DNA from: Promicromonospora sp. Populi
GTDB taxonomy: Bacteria; Actinomycetota; Actinomycetes; Actinomycetales; Cellulomonadaceae
Assembly: GCF_041081105.1 (NCBI RefSeq)
Contig: NZ_CP163528.1
Coordinates: 4,092,001-4,156,000, forward strand
DNA: 64,000 bases
Direction of reading: 5' to 3'
Within the stretch, counting starts at the first letter, position 1. Each line of letters starts with the position of its first letter. The notes under the pieces are model-generated. The model was given only the letters and a program-made list of their open reading frames with translations. It had not been told where the DNA came from and did not search any database. Position numbers and translations under genes: made by a program. Of this stretch, positions 14,730 through 25,869 are shown one piece after another.

Positions 14730-15027
14730 GTGGCCTCCCCGGGGCAGGTGCGGGTCTGACAACGAGACTGCCGGGTGAGTGGGGAGGCGTCAACGACCTC
14801 GGTTGTAATCGGCCTCGAATCAGCCCGGACTCGCCGCCAAATGCCGTTGCCCGGGCGTGTCGTCCTGGGCCAGGGCACTTTTTGCCGCTCGCGGGGTGTA
14901 CATCGTCACGCCCCTGGCGAACATCGGCATCAACCGTCCCATGGGCGCGTTGTGAGCGCATAGAGTCGTTGCGGTCAGGCCTGGTACCGCCGGTGCAGGT
15001 GCCCGCCGCTTGCGTGAGGAGCAGCAC
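14730..15027. other. Intergenic region carrying the clpC promoter
   Basis: About 300 bp separate the divergent hypothetical gene and clpC. There is a good ribosome site (GTGAGGAGC) before ATG 15028. I could not identify a convincing -35/-10 pair or a clear ClgR or CtsR operator. No small gene or RNA is evident. Confidence 0.4.
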
Positions 15028-17589
<2,562 letters not shown>

Positions 17590-17616
17590 CCGCCCGGTAG
17601 TCACAGGACCGAAGAA

Positions 17617-17660
17617 CAAAGGCCCGGCCACCCCCCGAACGGGGGGTGGCCGGGCCTTTG
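17617..17660 (+). terminator. Strong terminator after clpC
   Basis: CAAAGGCCCGGCCACCCCCC pairs over 20 bp with its complement around a GAAC loop. The final strand ends in CCTTTG, giving a short T tract. Confidence 0.9.
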
Positions 17661-17673
17661 TCGTGCCCGCGGG

Positions 17674-17701
17674 TTGACAGACTTCACCTGCCTATGATTC
17701 T
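17674..17701 (+). promoter_or_regulatory. Promoter of the TRAP-kdu operon
   Basis: A consensus TTGACA lies at 17674-17679. With 16 bp spacing the -10 would be GATTCT at 17696-17701; TATGAT at 17693 is closer to consensus but too near. The palindromic operator follows immediately. Confidence 0.55.
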
Positions 17702-17706
17702 GTACC

Positions 17707-17723
17707 GCGGAACATGGTTCCGC
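17707..17723. promoter_or_regulatory. Palindromic operator, probable IclR/KdgR-type site
   Basis: GCGGAACATGGTTCCGC is a perfect palindrome around its central base. Its core GGAACATGGTTCC resembles sites bound by IclR-family uronate regulators. It lies just downstream of the -10 region of the operon that itself encodes an IclR protein (21596-22408). Confidence 0.65.
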
Positions 17724-17796
17724 TGAGCGGACCTTGCGATGGCAGGGGGCGAGAGTGCACTCGCGCCTGGCTCGACGACGAGCAGGAGGAGAAACC

Positions 17797-18810
17797 ATGC
17801 AGTTCAAGACCTTGGCGGCCGCGGGCGCCGTCACCCTGATGGCGCTGTCGCTGACGGCGTGCGGGGGATCCGGCACCGGCAACGGTGGTGGGTCGGCCGG
17901 TACCACCCTGACGATCGCGTTCAACCAGAACGCGGAACACCCCCAGGCCCAGGCGATGACCCAGGCCGGGGCGGCGCTCGAGGAGGCGACCGGCGGCGCG
18001 TACGGCCTGGAGGTCTTCCCCGACGAGCTGCTGGGCGCGCAGGACGAGACGCTGGAGCAGGTGCGCTCCGGGACCATCGACATGGCCGTCGTAGCGGGCT
18101 CGGTGCTTGAGGGGATCAACCCCGACATCTCGGTGATCAACCTGCCCTACCTGTACTCGTCGGCCGAGCAGCAGGTGTCCGTGCTGAACGACGACGCGAT
18201 CGTGGGCGAGCTCTTCGACACGCTGAACGCCGACAACCTCGAGGTGCTCGCGGTCTACCACGCCGGTGCCCGCAGCCTGTACACGACCGACGGCCCGGTG
18301 ACGACTCCCGAGGACCTGGCCGGTCAGCGGATCCGCGTGATCGAGTCCGACACGAACATCACGATGATGCAGCTCATGGGCGGTGTCGGCGCCCCCATGG
18401 ACATGGGCGAGGTCTACACCGCCATCCAGTCGGGGGTGCTCGACGGCGCCGAGAACAACGAGCTCGTCTACTCGAACATGGCCCACGCCGAGGTCGCGCC
18501 CTACTTCTCCGAGACCCGGCACCTGATGTTGCCGGACCTGCTCGTGATCAACACCGGCGTGCTGGACGCCATGGACGACGAGTCCGAGGCGGCGCTGCGC
18601 GAGGCCGTCGCCGCCTCCGTCGACACCGAGGTCGAGCTGTTCGCGACGGCCGTCGAGGAGGCGCGGACCGCGGCGGAGGAAGCCGGTGCGACCTTCTCCG
18701 AGCCCGACGTCGAGGCGTTCCGCGCGGCGGTCCTGCCCCTGCACGACGAGGTGGTGACGTCGGACTCGGCCCGTGCCGTCTACGACGCCATCACCGCAGC
18801 CGCGGAGTAG
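17797..18810 (+). CDS. TRAP transporter substrate-binding lipoprotein (DctP family)
   Basis: The 337-residue protein has a lipoprotein signal with lipobox LTAC (Cys23). A DctP-fold domain follows with QDETLEQVRSGTIDMAV, EDLAGQRIRV and a substrate carboxylate-binding Arg region (AGARSLYTTDG). It captures an organic acid outside the membrane and hands it to the DctQ/DctM channel. The start ATG 17797 is preceded by AGGAGG. The downstream kduI and kduD genes suggest that the substrate is a uronate or unsaturated uronate derivative. The exact acid cannot be read from sequence. Confidence 0.88.
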   Translation: MQFKTLAAAGAVTLMALSLTACGGSGTGNGGGSAGTTLTIAFNQNAEHPQAQAMTQAGAALEEATGGAYGLEVFPDELLGAQDETLEQVRSGTIDMAVVAGSVLEGINPDISVINLPYLYSSAEQQVSVLNDDAIVGELFDTLNADNLEVLAVYHAGARSLYTTDGPVTTPEDLAGQRIRVIESDTNITMMQLMGGVGAPMDMGEVYTAIQSGVLDGAENNELVYSNMAHAEVAPYFSETRHLMLPDLLVINTGVLDAMDDESEAALREAVAASVDTEVELFATAVEEARTAAEEAGATFSEPDVEAFRAAVLPLHDEVVTSDSARAVYDAITAAAE

Positions 18811-18815
18811 GCGAG

Positions 18816-19328
18816 GTGACCCGAGTCAAGGGCGCGGTCGACCAGGCGCTCAAGGTCGTGTGCGTCACCCTGTTCGCGCTGCTGGTCGTCCTGGTGACCT
18901 GGCAGGTCTTTACCCGCCTCGTGCTGGGCAGCCCGAGCGCGTGGAGCGAGGCCGCTGCACGGTACACGTTCATCTGGGCGAGCCTGCTGGGGATAGCGAT
19001 CGCCACGGGGGAGAAGGCCGACGTCGTCATGGACTTCCTGGTCCGCAGGCTGCCCGTGTCCATGCAGCGGGTCACCGAGCTGCTCGCCTACCTCACCACG
19101 CTCGCGTTCGTGGCCGGCGTGATGGTGTGGGGCGGGGTGATGGTCGTCGATGCGGCCTGGAACCAGCTCCACGCGAGCCTGCCCTTCACGGTCGGCCAGC
19201 TGTACCTGGCCCTGCCGATCGCGGGGCTGTTCATGGGGGCCTACCTGTTGTTCCACCTCGTCAACACGCTCTCCCCGGCATACGCCGGGATCCAGGAGAT
19301 CGCTCCAGAGGACGAGGTGGAGCTGTGA
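18816..19328 (+). CDS. TRAP transporter small permease (DctQ family)
   Basis: The 170-residue protein starts at GTG 18816, five bases after the binding-protein stop, and has four membrane helices. The DctQ signature appears as TWQVFTRLVLG and WSEAAARYTFIWASLLG. It bridges binding protein and large permease in the membrane. Its stop overlaps the dctM start in a GTGA. Confidence 0.88.
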   Translation: MTRVKGAVDQALKVVCVTLFALLVVLVTWQVFTRLVLGSPSAWSEAAARYTFIWASLLGIAIATGEKADVVMDFLVRRLPVSMQRVTELLAYLTTLAFVAGVMVWGGVMVVDAAWNQLHASLPFTVGQLYLALPIAGLFMGAYLLFHLVNTLSPAYAGIQEIAPEDEVEL

Positions 19329-20632
19329 ACGCCGTCGAGATCGTCCCGTGGATCCTGATCGGGGGCATGGCCCTGCTCCTGGCGCTCGGCGCCCCGGTCA
19401 GCATGTCGATCGGCCTGCCCTCGGCAGTGTCCATGGTCGTGGTGCTGGGCTTGGAGAACGGCGCCGTCACCTCGGCGCAGCGCTTGTTCAGCGGCATCGA
19501 CTCGTTCACGCTGCTCGCCATCCCGTTCTTCGTCCTGGCTGGCGTCATCATGAACTCCGGGGGGATCGCCACCCGGCTGATCAACCTGGCCAAGATCGTC
19601 GTGGGCCGGGCCCCGGCGCCGCTCGCGCAGACCAACGTGTTCGCCAACGTGCTGTTCGGCGCGGTCAGCGGTTCCGCCGTGGCGGCAGCGGCCGCCGTCG
19701 GCTCGACCATGGCGCCCTTGCAGCGCAAGGAGGGCTACGACCGGGGTTTCACTGCCGCGACCAACGTGGCCTCCGCGCCCGCGGGCATGCTCATCCCGCC
19801 GAGCAACACCCTGATCGTGTACGCCCTGGCGAGCGGCGGCACGTCGATCGGCGCGCTGTTCCTGGCCGGGTACGTGCCGGGCCTGCTGTGGGCGGCGGGC
19901 TGCGCCGTGGTGGTGTGGCTCTACGCGCGCAAGCACCCGGAGCTGCGCAACCCGCGCCAGGTCACGCTGCGCGAGGCCGGCACGGTGTTCGTGCAGGCGA
20001 TCCCGTCGCTGCTGATGATCGTGGTGGTGATGGGCGGCATCGTGGGCGGCGCGTTCACCCCGACCGAGGGCTCGTGCATCGCGGTGATCTACGCGCTGGT
20101 GCTGTCGTTCGTCTACCGGACCATCACCGTTCGGGACCTGCCCGCACTGCTCTACTCGGCGTGCCGCACCAGCTCCGTGGTGATCTTCCTGATCGGCGTC
20201 TCCACGATCATGAGCTGGGTCATGAGCTACACGCGGATCCCGCAGCTGCTCGCTGACTCGTTGTTCGGCTGGACCGACAACAAGGTGGTGGTGCTGCTGA
20301 TCATGATGGTGCTGCTCCTGATCATCGGCATCCCGCTCGACGCGACGCCGGCCATCCTGATCTTCACGCCGATCTTCCTGCCGATCGCCCAGAGCTACGG
20401 GATCGACCCGGTGCACTTCGGCATCATGATGGTCTTCAACCTCTGCATAGCGGTGATCTCACCGCCGTCGGCCCCTGTGCTGTTTGTGGGCGCGCAGGTC
20501 GCTGGCTCCCGGATCGAGCCTGTCATCCGGCACCTGATGCCGTTCTTCGTCGTCCTGATCGTGGTGCTCTTCCTGGTGGTGTTCGTGCCGCAGCTGTCCA
20601 CCTGGCTGCCGACGCTCGCCGGACTGATGTAG
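19325..20632 (+). CDS. TRAP transporter large permease (DctM family)
   Basis: The 435-residue protein starts at GTG 19325, overlapping the dctQ stop. It has about 11-12 membrane segments and DctM blocks such as PFFVLAGVIMNSGGI, NVLFGAVSGSAVA and IPPSNTLIVYALASGG. It forms the sodium-coupled translocation channel. The end block CIAVISPPSAPVLFVGAQV is typical. The order P-Q-M is the standard TRAP operon. Confidence 0.92.
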   Translation: MNAVEIVPWILIGGMALLLALGAPVSMSIGLPSAVSMVVVLGLENGAVTSAQRLFSGIDSFTLLAIPFFVLAGVIMNSGGIATRLINLAKIVVGRAPAPLAQTNVFANVLFGAVSGSAVAAAAAVGSTMAPLQRKEGYDRGFTAATNVASAPAGMLIPPSNTLIVYALASGGTSIGALFLAGYVPGLLWAAGCAVVVWLYARKHPELRNPRQVTLREAGTVFVQAIPSLLMIVVVMGGIVGGAFTPTEGSCIAVIYALVLSFVYRTITVRDLPALLYSACRTSSVVIFLIGVSTIMSWVMSYTRIPQLLADSLFGWTDNKVVVLLIMMVLLLIIGIPLDATPAILIFTPIFLPIAQSYGIDPVHFGIMMVFNLCIAVISPPSAPVLFVGAQVAGSRIEPVIRHLMPFFVVLIVVLFLVVFVPQLSTWLPTLAGLM

Positions 20633-20683
20633 CGGACCACTCCCGACGGACGAACAACCATGCACATGAAGCAAGGAGCAAAG

Positions 20684-21553
20684 ATGGAACAGCGTTACGC
20701 GACCGCCCCGGACCAGATTCCCGGGATGGACACCGCAGAGCTGCGCGAGCGCTACCTGGTACCCGGCCTGTTCGTGGACGACGAGATCTGTACCGTCTAC
20801 ACCCATCACGACCGGATAGTGCTGGGCGGGATCAGCCCGGTGTCCGGCCCGCTGACCCTTACCGGTTTCCCCGAGATCCGCTCGGAGCAGTTCTTCGAGC
20901 ACCGCGAGGCCGGCATCGTGAACGTGGGCGGGCCGGGCACGGTCACGGTGGACGGGACGGTGCACCAGCTCGGGCACGGGGCCTGCCTGTACGTGGGCCG
21001 GGGGGTGGGCGACGTCGTCTTCGCCTCCACTCCCGCTGGTGTTGAAGCGGCCGACGACGCCGCTGCCGCGGTAGCGGCGCCGTCGGCCCGGTTCTACCTG
21101 TTCTCCGCGCCCGCCCACACCGCGTACCCGACGACGCTCGTGCCCGCCGGGCAGGGCACCGTCCGGGAGCTGGGCGACCCGCTCACGAGCAACCGCCGCA
21201 CGCTGAACCAGTACATCCACGAGAACGGCGTGCGGTCGTGCCAGGTGGTCCTGGGGGTGACGACCCTGCACCCCGGTTCCATGTGGAACACGATGCCCGC
21301 GCACACCCACGCTCGGCGCACCGAGTGCTACCTGTACTTCGACCTGCCGGCCGAGGCGCGCGTGCTGCACGTCCTGGGCGAGCCGTCCGAGACGCGGCAC
21401 CTCGTGGTGGCCGACCGGGAGGCGATCATCGCCCCGAGCTGGTCGGTCCACTCCGGCGTCGGCACGGCGGCATACTCCTTCGTGTGGGCGATGGCCGGGG
21501 AGAACCAGGCCTTCGACGACATGGACGGGTTCGACGTCGCGACGATGCGCTGA
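20684..21553 (+). CDS. kduI: 5-dehydro-4-deoxy-D-glucuronate isomerase
   Basis: The 289-residue protein matches KduI. It has FFEHREAGIVNVGGPG, the cupin metal region MPAHTHARRTECYLYFD (His/His/Glu ligands) and a final block with PSWSVHSGVGT and ENQAFDDMD. KduI converts 5-keto-4-deoxyuronate, released from unsaturated uronates, to 2,5-diketo-3-deoxygluconate. The start ATG 20684 has AAGGAGC. An Ala/Asp-rich insert near residues 117-132 is unusual. It lies behind the TRAP genes and is followed by iclR and kduD, so the operon links uptake with the first two catabolic steps. Confidence 0.92.
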   Translation: MEQRYATAPDQIPGMDTAELRERYLVPGLFVDDEICTVYTHHDRIVLGGISPVSGPLTLTGFPEIRSEQFFEHREAGIVNVGGPGTVTVDGTVHQLGHGACLYVGRGVGDVVFASTPAGVEAADDAAAAVAAPSARFYLFSAPAHTAYPTTLVPAGQGTVRELGDPLTSNRRTLNQYIHENGVRSCQVVLGVTTLHPGSMWNTMPAHTHARRTECYLYFDLPAEARVLHVLGEPSETRHLVVADREAIIAPSWSVHSGVGTAAYSFVWAMAGENQAFDDMDGFDVATMR

Positions 21554-21595
21554 CCGGCCCGCGCGCAGCAGACCGAGCACCTCTGGGAGGACCAC

Positions 21596-22408
21596 ATGAC
21601 CGAATCTGCCTCGACCCCAGCCCCAGATCCGGGGACGGGCCGGACGGTCGCGCCCCAGGACGCCGGGATGCTCAGCGCGAGCGAGAAGACGCTGATCGTG
21701 CTGGAAGCCGCCATGACGCACGACCGGTTCAGCGAGATCGTCGCCGCGACCGGTCTGCCCAAGGCGACGGTGCACCGCATCCTCGCGACGCTCGTGGACC
21801 ACGAGTTCGTAGTGGTGTCCGACGGCGGGTACGTGCCTGGTCCGCGGGTGCTGTCCCTCGCGGGCCAGGCCTACGAGCGGATCGACATCTCGCGGCTCGT
21901 GCGGCCGTACATCGACGAGCTGGTGGAGCGGGTGCACTGCACGGTGCACGTCGGGACGCGCAGCGGCGACGAGATGGTCTACCTGGTGCGCACCGACTCG
22001 GACAAGCCGTACCGCATGCCATCTCGGGTGGGCGCCTCGATCCCGTTGCACACCTCCGCGATCGGCAAGACGATCCTGGCCGAGGAGGACGACGACGCGA
22101 TCCAGCGGCTCGTGGCCCGGGCCGGGCTGCCGCAGCGCACCGCGCGCTCGATAGTCACCATCGAGCACCTGCGCCGCGAGCTCGCGGACGTGCGGGAGCG
22201 CGGGTTCGCGTTCGACCGCGAGGAGAACGTGCCCGGGGTGGTCTGCATCGGCGCGCCGATCCGCGACCACACCGGCCACACCAACTACGGGCTGTCGATC
22301 TCGTCGCTGGCCCTCGAGCACACCGAGGAGCAGCTCGTCGCGATGTCCGACGACCTGCTCCGCACCGCAGCAGCGATCACGCGCGCGCTCGGCGGGGCAA
22401 CCCGCTGA
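21596..22408 (+). CDS. IclR-family regulator of the TRAP-kdu operon
   Basis: The 270-residue protein has an N-terminal helix-turn-helix (FSEIVAATGLPKATVHRIL, about 43-61). A C-terminal effector domain follows with GASIPLHTSAIGKTIL and FAFDREENVPGVVCIGAPI. ATG 21596 follows GGGAGG. Embedded between kduI and kduD, it is probably the KdgR-like sensor of a keto-deoxy acid, acting at the palindrome 17707-17723. That target is inferred from position and motif type. Confidence 0.82.
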   Translation: MTESASTPAPDPGTGRTVAPQDAGMLSASEKTLIVLEAAMTHDRFSEIVAATGLPKATVHRILATLVDHEFVVVSDGGYVPGPRVLSLAGQAYERIDISRLVRPYIDELVERVHCTVHVGTRSGDEMVYLVRTDSDKPYRMPSRVGASIPLHTSAIGKTILAEEDDDAIQRLVARAGLPQRTARSIVTIEHLRRELADVRERGFAFDREENVPGVVCIGAPIRDHTGHTNYGLSISSLALEHTEEQLVAMSDDLLRTAAAITRALGGATR

Positions 22409-22458
22409 CCCGTCGCGCCACACGACCGCAACCGACGCGTACCGACGAAGGAAGAACC

Positions 22459-23250
22459 ATGACGCCTGCCGCTTCGCCTGCTGAGACCTCCGTGGAGTCC
22501 CTGTTCCGCATCGAGGGGCGCACGGCGGTCGTCACCGGGGCCAGCAAGGGCATCGGGCTGGCGACCGCGGGCCTGCTGGCCCGCGCCGGCGCCGACGTGG
22601 TGGGCGTCAGCACCACGATGCCCGACGGCGCATCCGGCGCCCGGGCGGCCGTCGAGGCAGCCGGCCGCACCTTCACGCCGATCGCCGCCGACCTCTCGGA
22701 CCGGCAGGCCGTGGCCGACCTGGCCGCCCGGCTCGCCGCGCTGGACGTCGACGTGCTCGTCAACAACGGTGGCACCATCCGCCGGGCCCCGGCGGCGGAG
22801 CACCCCGACGCGGACTTCGACGAGGTGATGGACGTCAACCTGCGCAGCGCATGGGTGCTGTCCCGCGAGGTGGGCCGCACCATGCTGGCCCGCGGCCGCG
22901 GCAAGATCATCAACACCGCCTCGATGCTCAGCTTCCAGGGCGGCATCAACGTGCCCGGCTACACCGCCTCCAAGTCGGCGCTCGCCGGCCTGACCAAGGC
23001 GCTCGCCAACGAGTGGGCCGGCCGGGGTGTGAACGTCAACGCCGTCGCGCCCGGTTACGTCGCCACCGCGAACACCGACCCCCTGCGGGCCGACGCCGAG
23101 CGCAGCGCCGCGATCCTCGACCGGATCCCGGCCGGACGCTGGGCGACCCCGGACGACATAGCGAGCGCGGTCCTGTACCTGTCGGCCCCGGCGTCGGACT
23201 ACGTCCACGGCGCCATTCTCCCGGTAGACGGCGGCTGGCTCGCCCGCTGA
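22459..23250 (+). CDS. kduD: 2-dehydro-3-deoxy-D-gluconate 5-dehydrogenase
   Basis: The 263-residue short-chain dehydrogenase has the nucleotide motif TGASKGIG, NNGG, the catalytic Ser in NTASMLSF and YTASK. It ends with a PVDGGW tail, typical of KduD. It reduces 2,5-diketo-3-deoxygluconate to 2-keto-3-deoxygluconate with NAD(P)H, the step after KduI. Start ATG 22459 has AAGGAAGAA. It is the last gene of the rightward operon and meets a convergent iclR gene after 7 bp. Confidence 0.88.
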   Translation: MTPAASPAETSVESLFRIEGRTAVVTGASKGIGLATAGLLARAGADVVGVSTTMPDGASGARAAVEAAGRTFTPIAADLSDRQAVADLAARLAALDVDVLVNNGGTIRRAPAAEHPDADFDEVMDVNLRSAWVLSREVGRTMLARGRGKIINTASMLSFQGGINVPGYTASKSALAGLTKALANEWAGRGVNVNAVAPGYVATANTDPLRADAERSAAILDRIPAGRWATPDDIASAVLYLSAPASDYVHGAILPVDGGWLAR

Positions 23251-23257
23251 CCGAACG

Positions 23258-24004
23258 TCAGGGGGCCGATGGCACGGTCAGGCCCGCCGGGAGCAGGCCG
23301 GGAAGTGTGCTCCGCAACGTATCGATCCGCTCGGCGCGCGCCGCACCCCGCAGCCGCTCGACCGGGGCCGTGATGCTGACCGCCGCCACTGCGCGCCCGG
23401 CGCGCAGCAGCGGGACCGCGATGCAGGCGATGCCGGGCTCGTTCTCCTCGGTCTCGTGCGCGATGCCGCTCCGCCGGGCCTCGGCCAGGACGGTACGCAG
23501 CCGCGCGGCCGCCACATCTGTCCCGGCGAACCGGGCCAGCGCCGCGTCGTCGAGCTCCTGGGCCGACAGGAGCGCGCGGCCCAGCGCCGTCGTCGCGGCC
23601 GGGCGCCGTCGTCCGACTGCCGACCACACGCGGACCGCGCGCTGCGGCTCGACCTTGTCGAGGTAGACCACCTCGCGGCCGGCGAGCACGCCGAGGTGCA
23701 CCAGCTCGCTGGTCTGCTCGCTGAGCGCGGTCAGGGCCGGGTGCAGCAGGGCGGGCAGGTTCTCCTCGGCCAGGTAGGTGCTCCCGAGGGCGAGCGCGGC
23801 GGGGCCCAGGCGGTAGGCACCGTCGGGCGTCTGCTCGGCGTAGCCGCGGTGCCGCAGCGCGGCGAGCGTGCGGTGCAGGGTGGGCTTGCTGACGCCGACG
23901 GCCTGGGCGAGCGCGGCCAGCGGAGCGCCCGCCGCGCCGAAGCCCGCGAGCGTGTCGAGCGCCTGGAGCGCCTTGTCGACGCTTCCGAGCGGGCTGGCAT
24001 CCAT
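23258..24004 (-). CDS. IclR-family regulator divergent from kdgA-kdgK
   Basis: The 248-residue protein has a helix-turn-helix (LAALAQAVGVSKPTLHRTLA, about 31-50) and an effector domain with ATTALGRALLSAQE and HETEENEPGIACIAVPLL. It is transcribed away from kdgA, with only 69 bp between the start codons, filled by nested inverted repeats. It is expected to control the KDG kinase/KDPG aldolase pair, perhaps in response to KDG or KDPG. Confidence 0.82.
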   Translation of the reverse strand: MDASPLGSVDKALQALDTLAGFGAAGAPLAALAQAVGVSKPTLHRTLAALRHRGYAEQTPDGAYRLGPAALALGSTYLAEENLPALLHPALTALSEQTSELVHLGVLAGREVVYLDKVEPQRAVRVWSAVGRRRPAATTALGRALLSAQELDDAALARFAGTDVAAARLRTVLAEARRSGIAHETEENEPGIACIAVPLLRAGRAVAAVSITAPVERLRGAARAERIDTLRSTLPGLLPAGLTVPSAP

Positions 24005-24025
24005 GGGGCTCCCTCACGTAGCATG

Positions 24026-24065
24026 CGTTTCGCAGTGAACAACTGGCGTTCACCATAGCGAAACG
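24026..24065. promoter_or_regulatory. Nested inverted repeats, probable IclR operator
   Basis: CGTTTCGC (24026-24033) pairs with GCGAAACG (24058-24065). Inside it GTGAAC (24035-24040) pairs with GTTCAC (24048-24053), both about the same centre. A further outer GCATGC pair flanks them. The array fills the gap between the divergent iclR and kdgA genes. Confidence 0.7.
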
Positions 24066-24073
24066 GAGCATGC

Positions 24074-24736
24074 ATGTCATCCCCCGACAACCCGGTCCTC
24101 GAGACCCTCGCCGCGCATCGGCTAGTGCCGGTAGTCGTGGTCGACGGCGCCGACGAGGGTGCCCGCCTCGCCGACGCGCTCGTCGCCGGCGGCCTGCCGG
24201 TGGCCGAGATCACGCTGCGGCTCGCGGGCGGTCTCGACGCCATCCGTGCGGTGGCGAAGAACCAGCCCGACGTCGTGATCGGCGCGGGCACCGTGACCAC
24301 CGCGGCGCAGGTGGACGACGTCGTCGCGGCCGGCGCCCGCTACATCGTGTCGCCGGGGCTGTCGGCCGCCGTCGTGCGGCGCGCACAGGAGCACGGCATC
24401 CCCGTGCTGCCGGGCGTGGCCACGCCGTCGGAGATCATGGCGGCGCTCGACCTGGGGATCGACGTCGTCAAGCTGTTCCCCGCGTCCGTCGTCGGCGGGC
24501 CTGCCGCCATCAAGGCGTTCTCCGCGCCCTTCCCGGCCCTGCGGTTCGTGCCGACGGGCGGCGTCAGCGCCGCCAACCTGGCCGACTACCTGACGCTCAA
24601 GCCGGTCCTCGCCGTCGGCGGATCGTGGATGGTCGACCGCAAGCTCGTCACCGACGGCGACTGGGCCGAGATCACCCGCCGCACCCGTGACGCCGTGGCC
24701 CTCGCCGCGCAGATCGACGAGGAGAAGAACCGATGA
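24074..24736 (+). CDS. kdgA: 2-keto-3-deoxy-6-phosphogluconate aldolase
   Basis: The 220-residue class I aldolase has AEITLRLAG, GAGTV and the Schiff-base Lys133 in DVVKLFPAS, followed by FVPTGGV. It splits KDPG into pyruvate and glyceraldehyde 3-phosphate, the final step of the uronate branches found in this window. Its stop overlaps the kinase start (ATGA at 24733-24736). Control is likely by the divergent IclR protein. Confidence 0.92.
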   Translation: MSSPDNPVLETLAAHRLVPVVVVDGADEGARLADALVAGGLPVAEITLRLAGGLDAIRAVAKNQPDVVIGAGTVTTAAQVDDVVAAGARYIVSPGLSAAVVRRAQEHGIPVLPGVATPSEIMAALDLGIDVVKLFPASVVGGPAAIKAFSAPFPALRFVPTGGVSAANLADYLTLKPVLAVGGSWMVDRKLVTDGDWAEITRRTRDAVALAAQIDEEKNR

Positions 24737-25833
24737 GCTCGCTGAACGTTCGGCCCGCCGCCGAGAGTGCGTACGACGTAGTGGCCCTGGGCGAGGTCAT
24801 GCTCCGCCTCGACCCGGGCGACCGCCGGGTGCGCACCGCCCGGAGCTTCGACGTGTGGGAGGGCGGCGGCGAGTACAACGTGGCGCGCGGCCTGCGCCGC
24901 TGCTTCGGCCTGCGCGGCGCGATCGTGACGGCGCTCGCCGACAACGAGATCGGGCGCCTGGTCGAGGACTTCATGCTGACCGGCGGCCTCGACACCCAGT
25001 ACGTGCGGTGGGTGCCCTACGACGGCATCGGCCGTGAGGTGCGCAACGGCCTCAACTTCACCGAGCGCGGCTTCGGCGCGCGCGGCGCCGTCGGCGTGAG
25101 CGACCGCGGACACACCGCCATCGCGCAGATGCGGCCCGACGACGTGGACTGGGACGCGCTGTTCTCCCGCGGCGTGCGCTGGCTGCACACGGGCGGCATC
25201 TTCGCCGCGCTCTCCGAGAGCAGCGCCGACGTGGCCGAGGCCGCCATGTCCGCGGCCCGCCGGCACGGCACGATCGTCTCGTACGACCTGAACTACCGGC
25301 CCTCGCTGTGGAAGGGCATCGGCGGCGAGGAGCGGGCGCGCGAGGTCAACCGGCGCCTCGCGAGCCACGTCGATGTGATGATCGGCAACGAGGAGGACTT
25401 CACCGCCTCGCTCGGCTTTGAGGTCGAGGGCGTGGACGAGTCGCTGACGGACCTGGACACGGGAGCGTTCCGCGCGATGATCGAGACGGCGTCGGAGGCC
25501 TACCCGAACTTTCAGGTGATCGCGACGACGCTGCGCGGCGTCCGGTCGGCGTCGCGCAACGACTGGGGCGCCATCGCGTGGTCGCGCAAGGAGGGCTTCG
25601 CCGAGGCCACGCACCGGGCGGACCTGGAGATCTTCGACCGCGTCGGCGGCGGCGACTCGTTCGCGTCCGGCCTTGCGTACGGGCTCATGGAGCTCGGTTC
25701 GCTTCAGGAGGCCGTCGAGTACGGCGCGGCGCACGGCGCACTGGCGATGACCACCCCGGGGGACACCACGATGGTCACGCTCGCCGAGGTCGCCAAGCTG
25801 GCTGGTGGGGGGAGCGCACGGGTGCAGCGGTGA
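24733..25833 (+). CDS. kdgK: 2-keto-3-deoxygluconate kinase (PfkB family)
   Basis: The 366-residue sugar kinase begins with the PfkB block VVALGEVMLRLDPG and has YDLNYRPSLW and IGNEEDF. The anion hole and catalytic base lie in DRVGGGDSFASGL, with Gly in place of the common Ala of GAGD. Pairing with kdgA identifies KDG as the likely substrate; the product is KDPG. It is coupled to kdgA by a 4-base overlap. Confidence 0.88.
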   Translation: MSSLNVRPAAESAYDVVALGEVMLRLDPGDRRVRTARSFDVWEGGGEYNVARGLRRCFGLRGAIVTALADNEIGRLVEDFMLTGGLDTQYVRWVPYDGIGREVRNGLNFTERGFGARGAVGVSDRGHTAIAQMRPDDVDWDALFSRGVRWLHTGGIFAALSESSADVAEAAMSAARRHGTIVSYDLNYRPSLWKGIGGEERAREVNRRLASHVDVMIGNEEDFTASLGFEVEGVDESLTDLDTGAFRAMIETASEAYPNFQVIATTLRGVRSASRNDWGAIAWSRKEGFAEATHRADLEIFDRVGGGDSFASGLAYGLMELGSLQEAVEYGAAHGALAMTTPGDTTMVTLAEVAKLAGGGSARVQR

Positions 25834-25869
25834 TTCGCGAGTGGCCCGCAGGGTGCAAGGATTGGAGCC

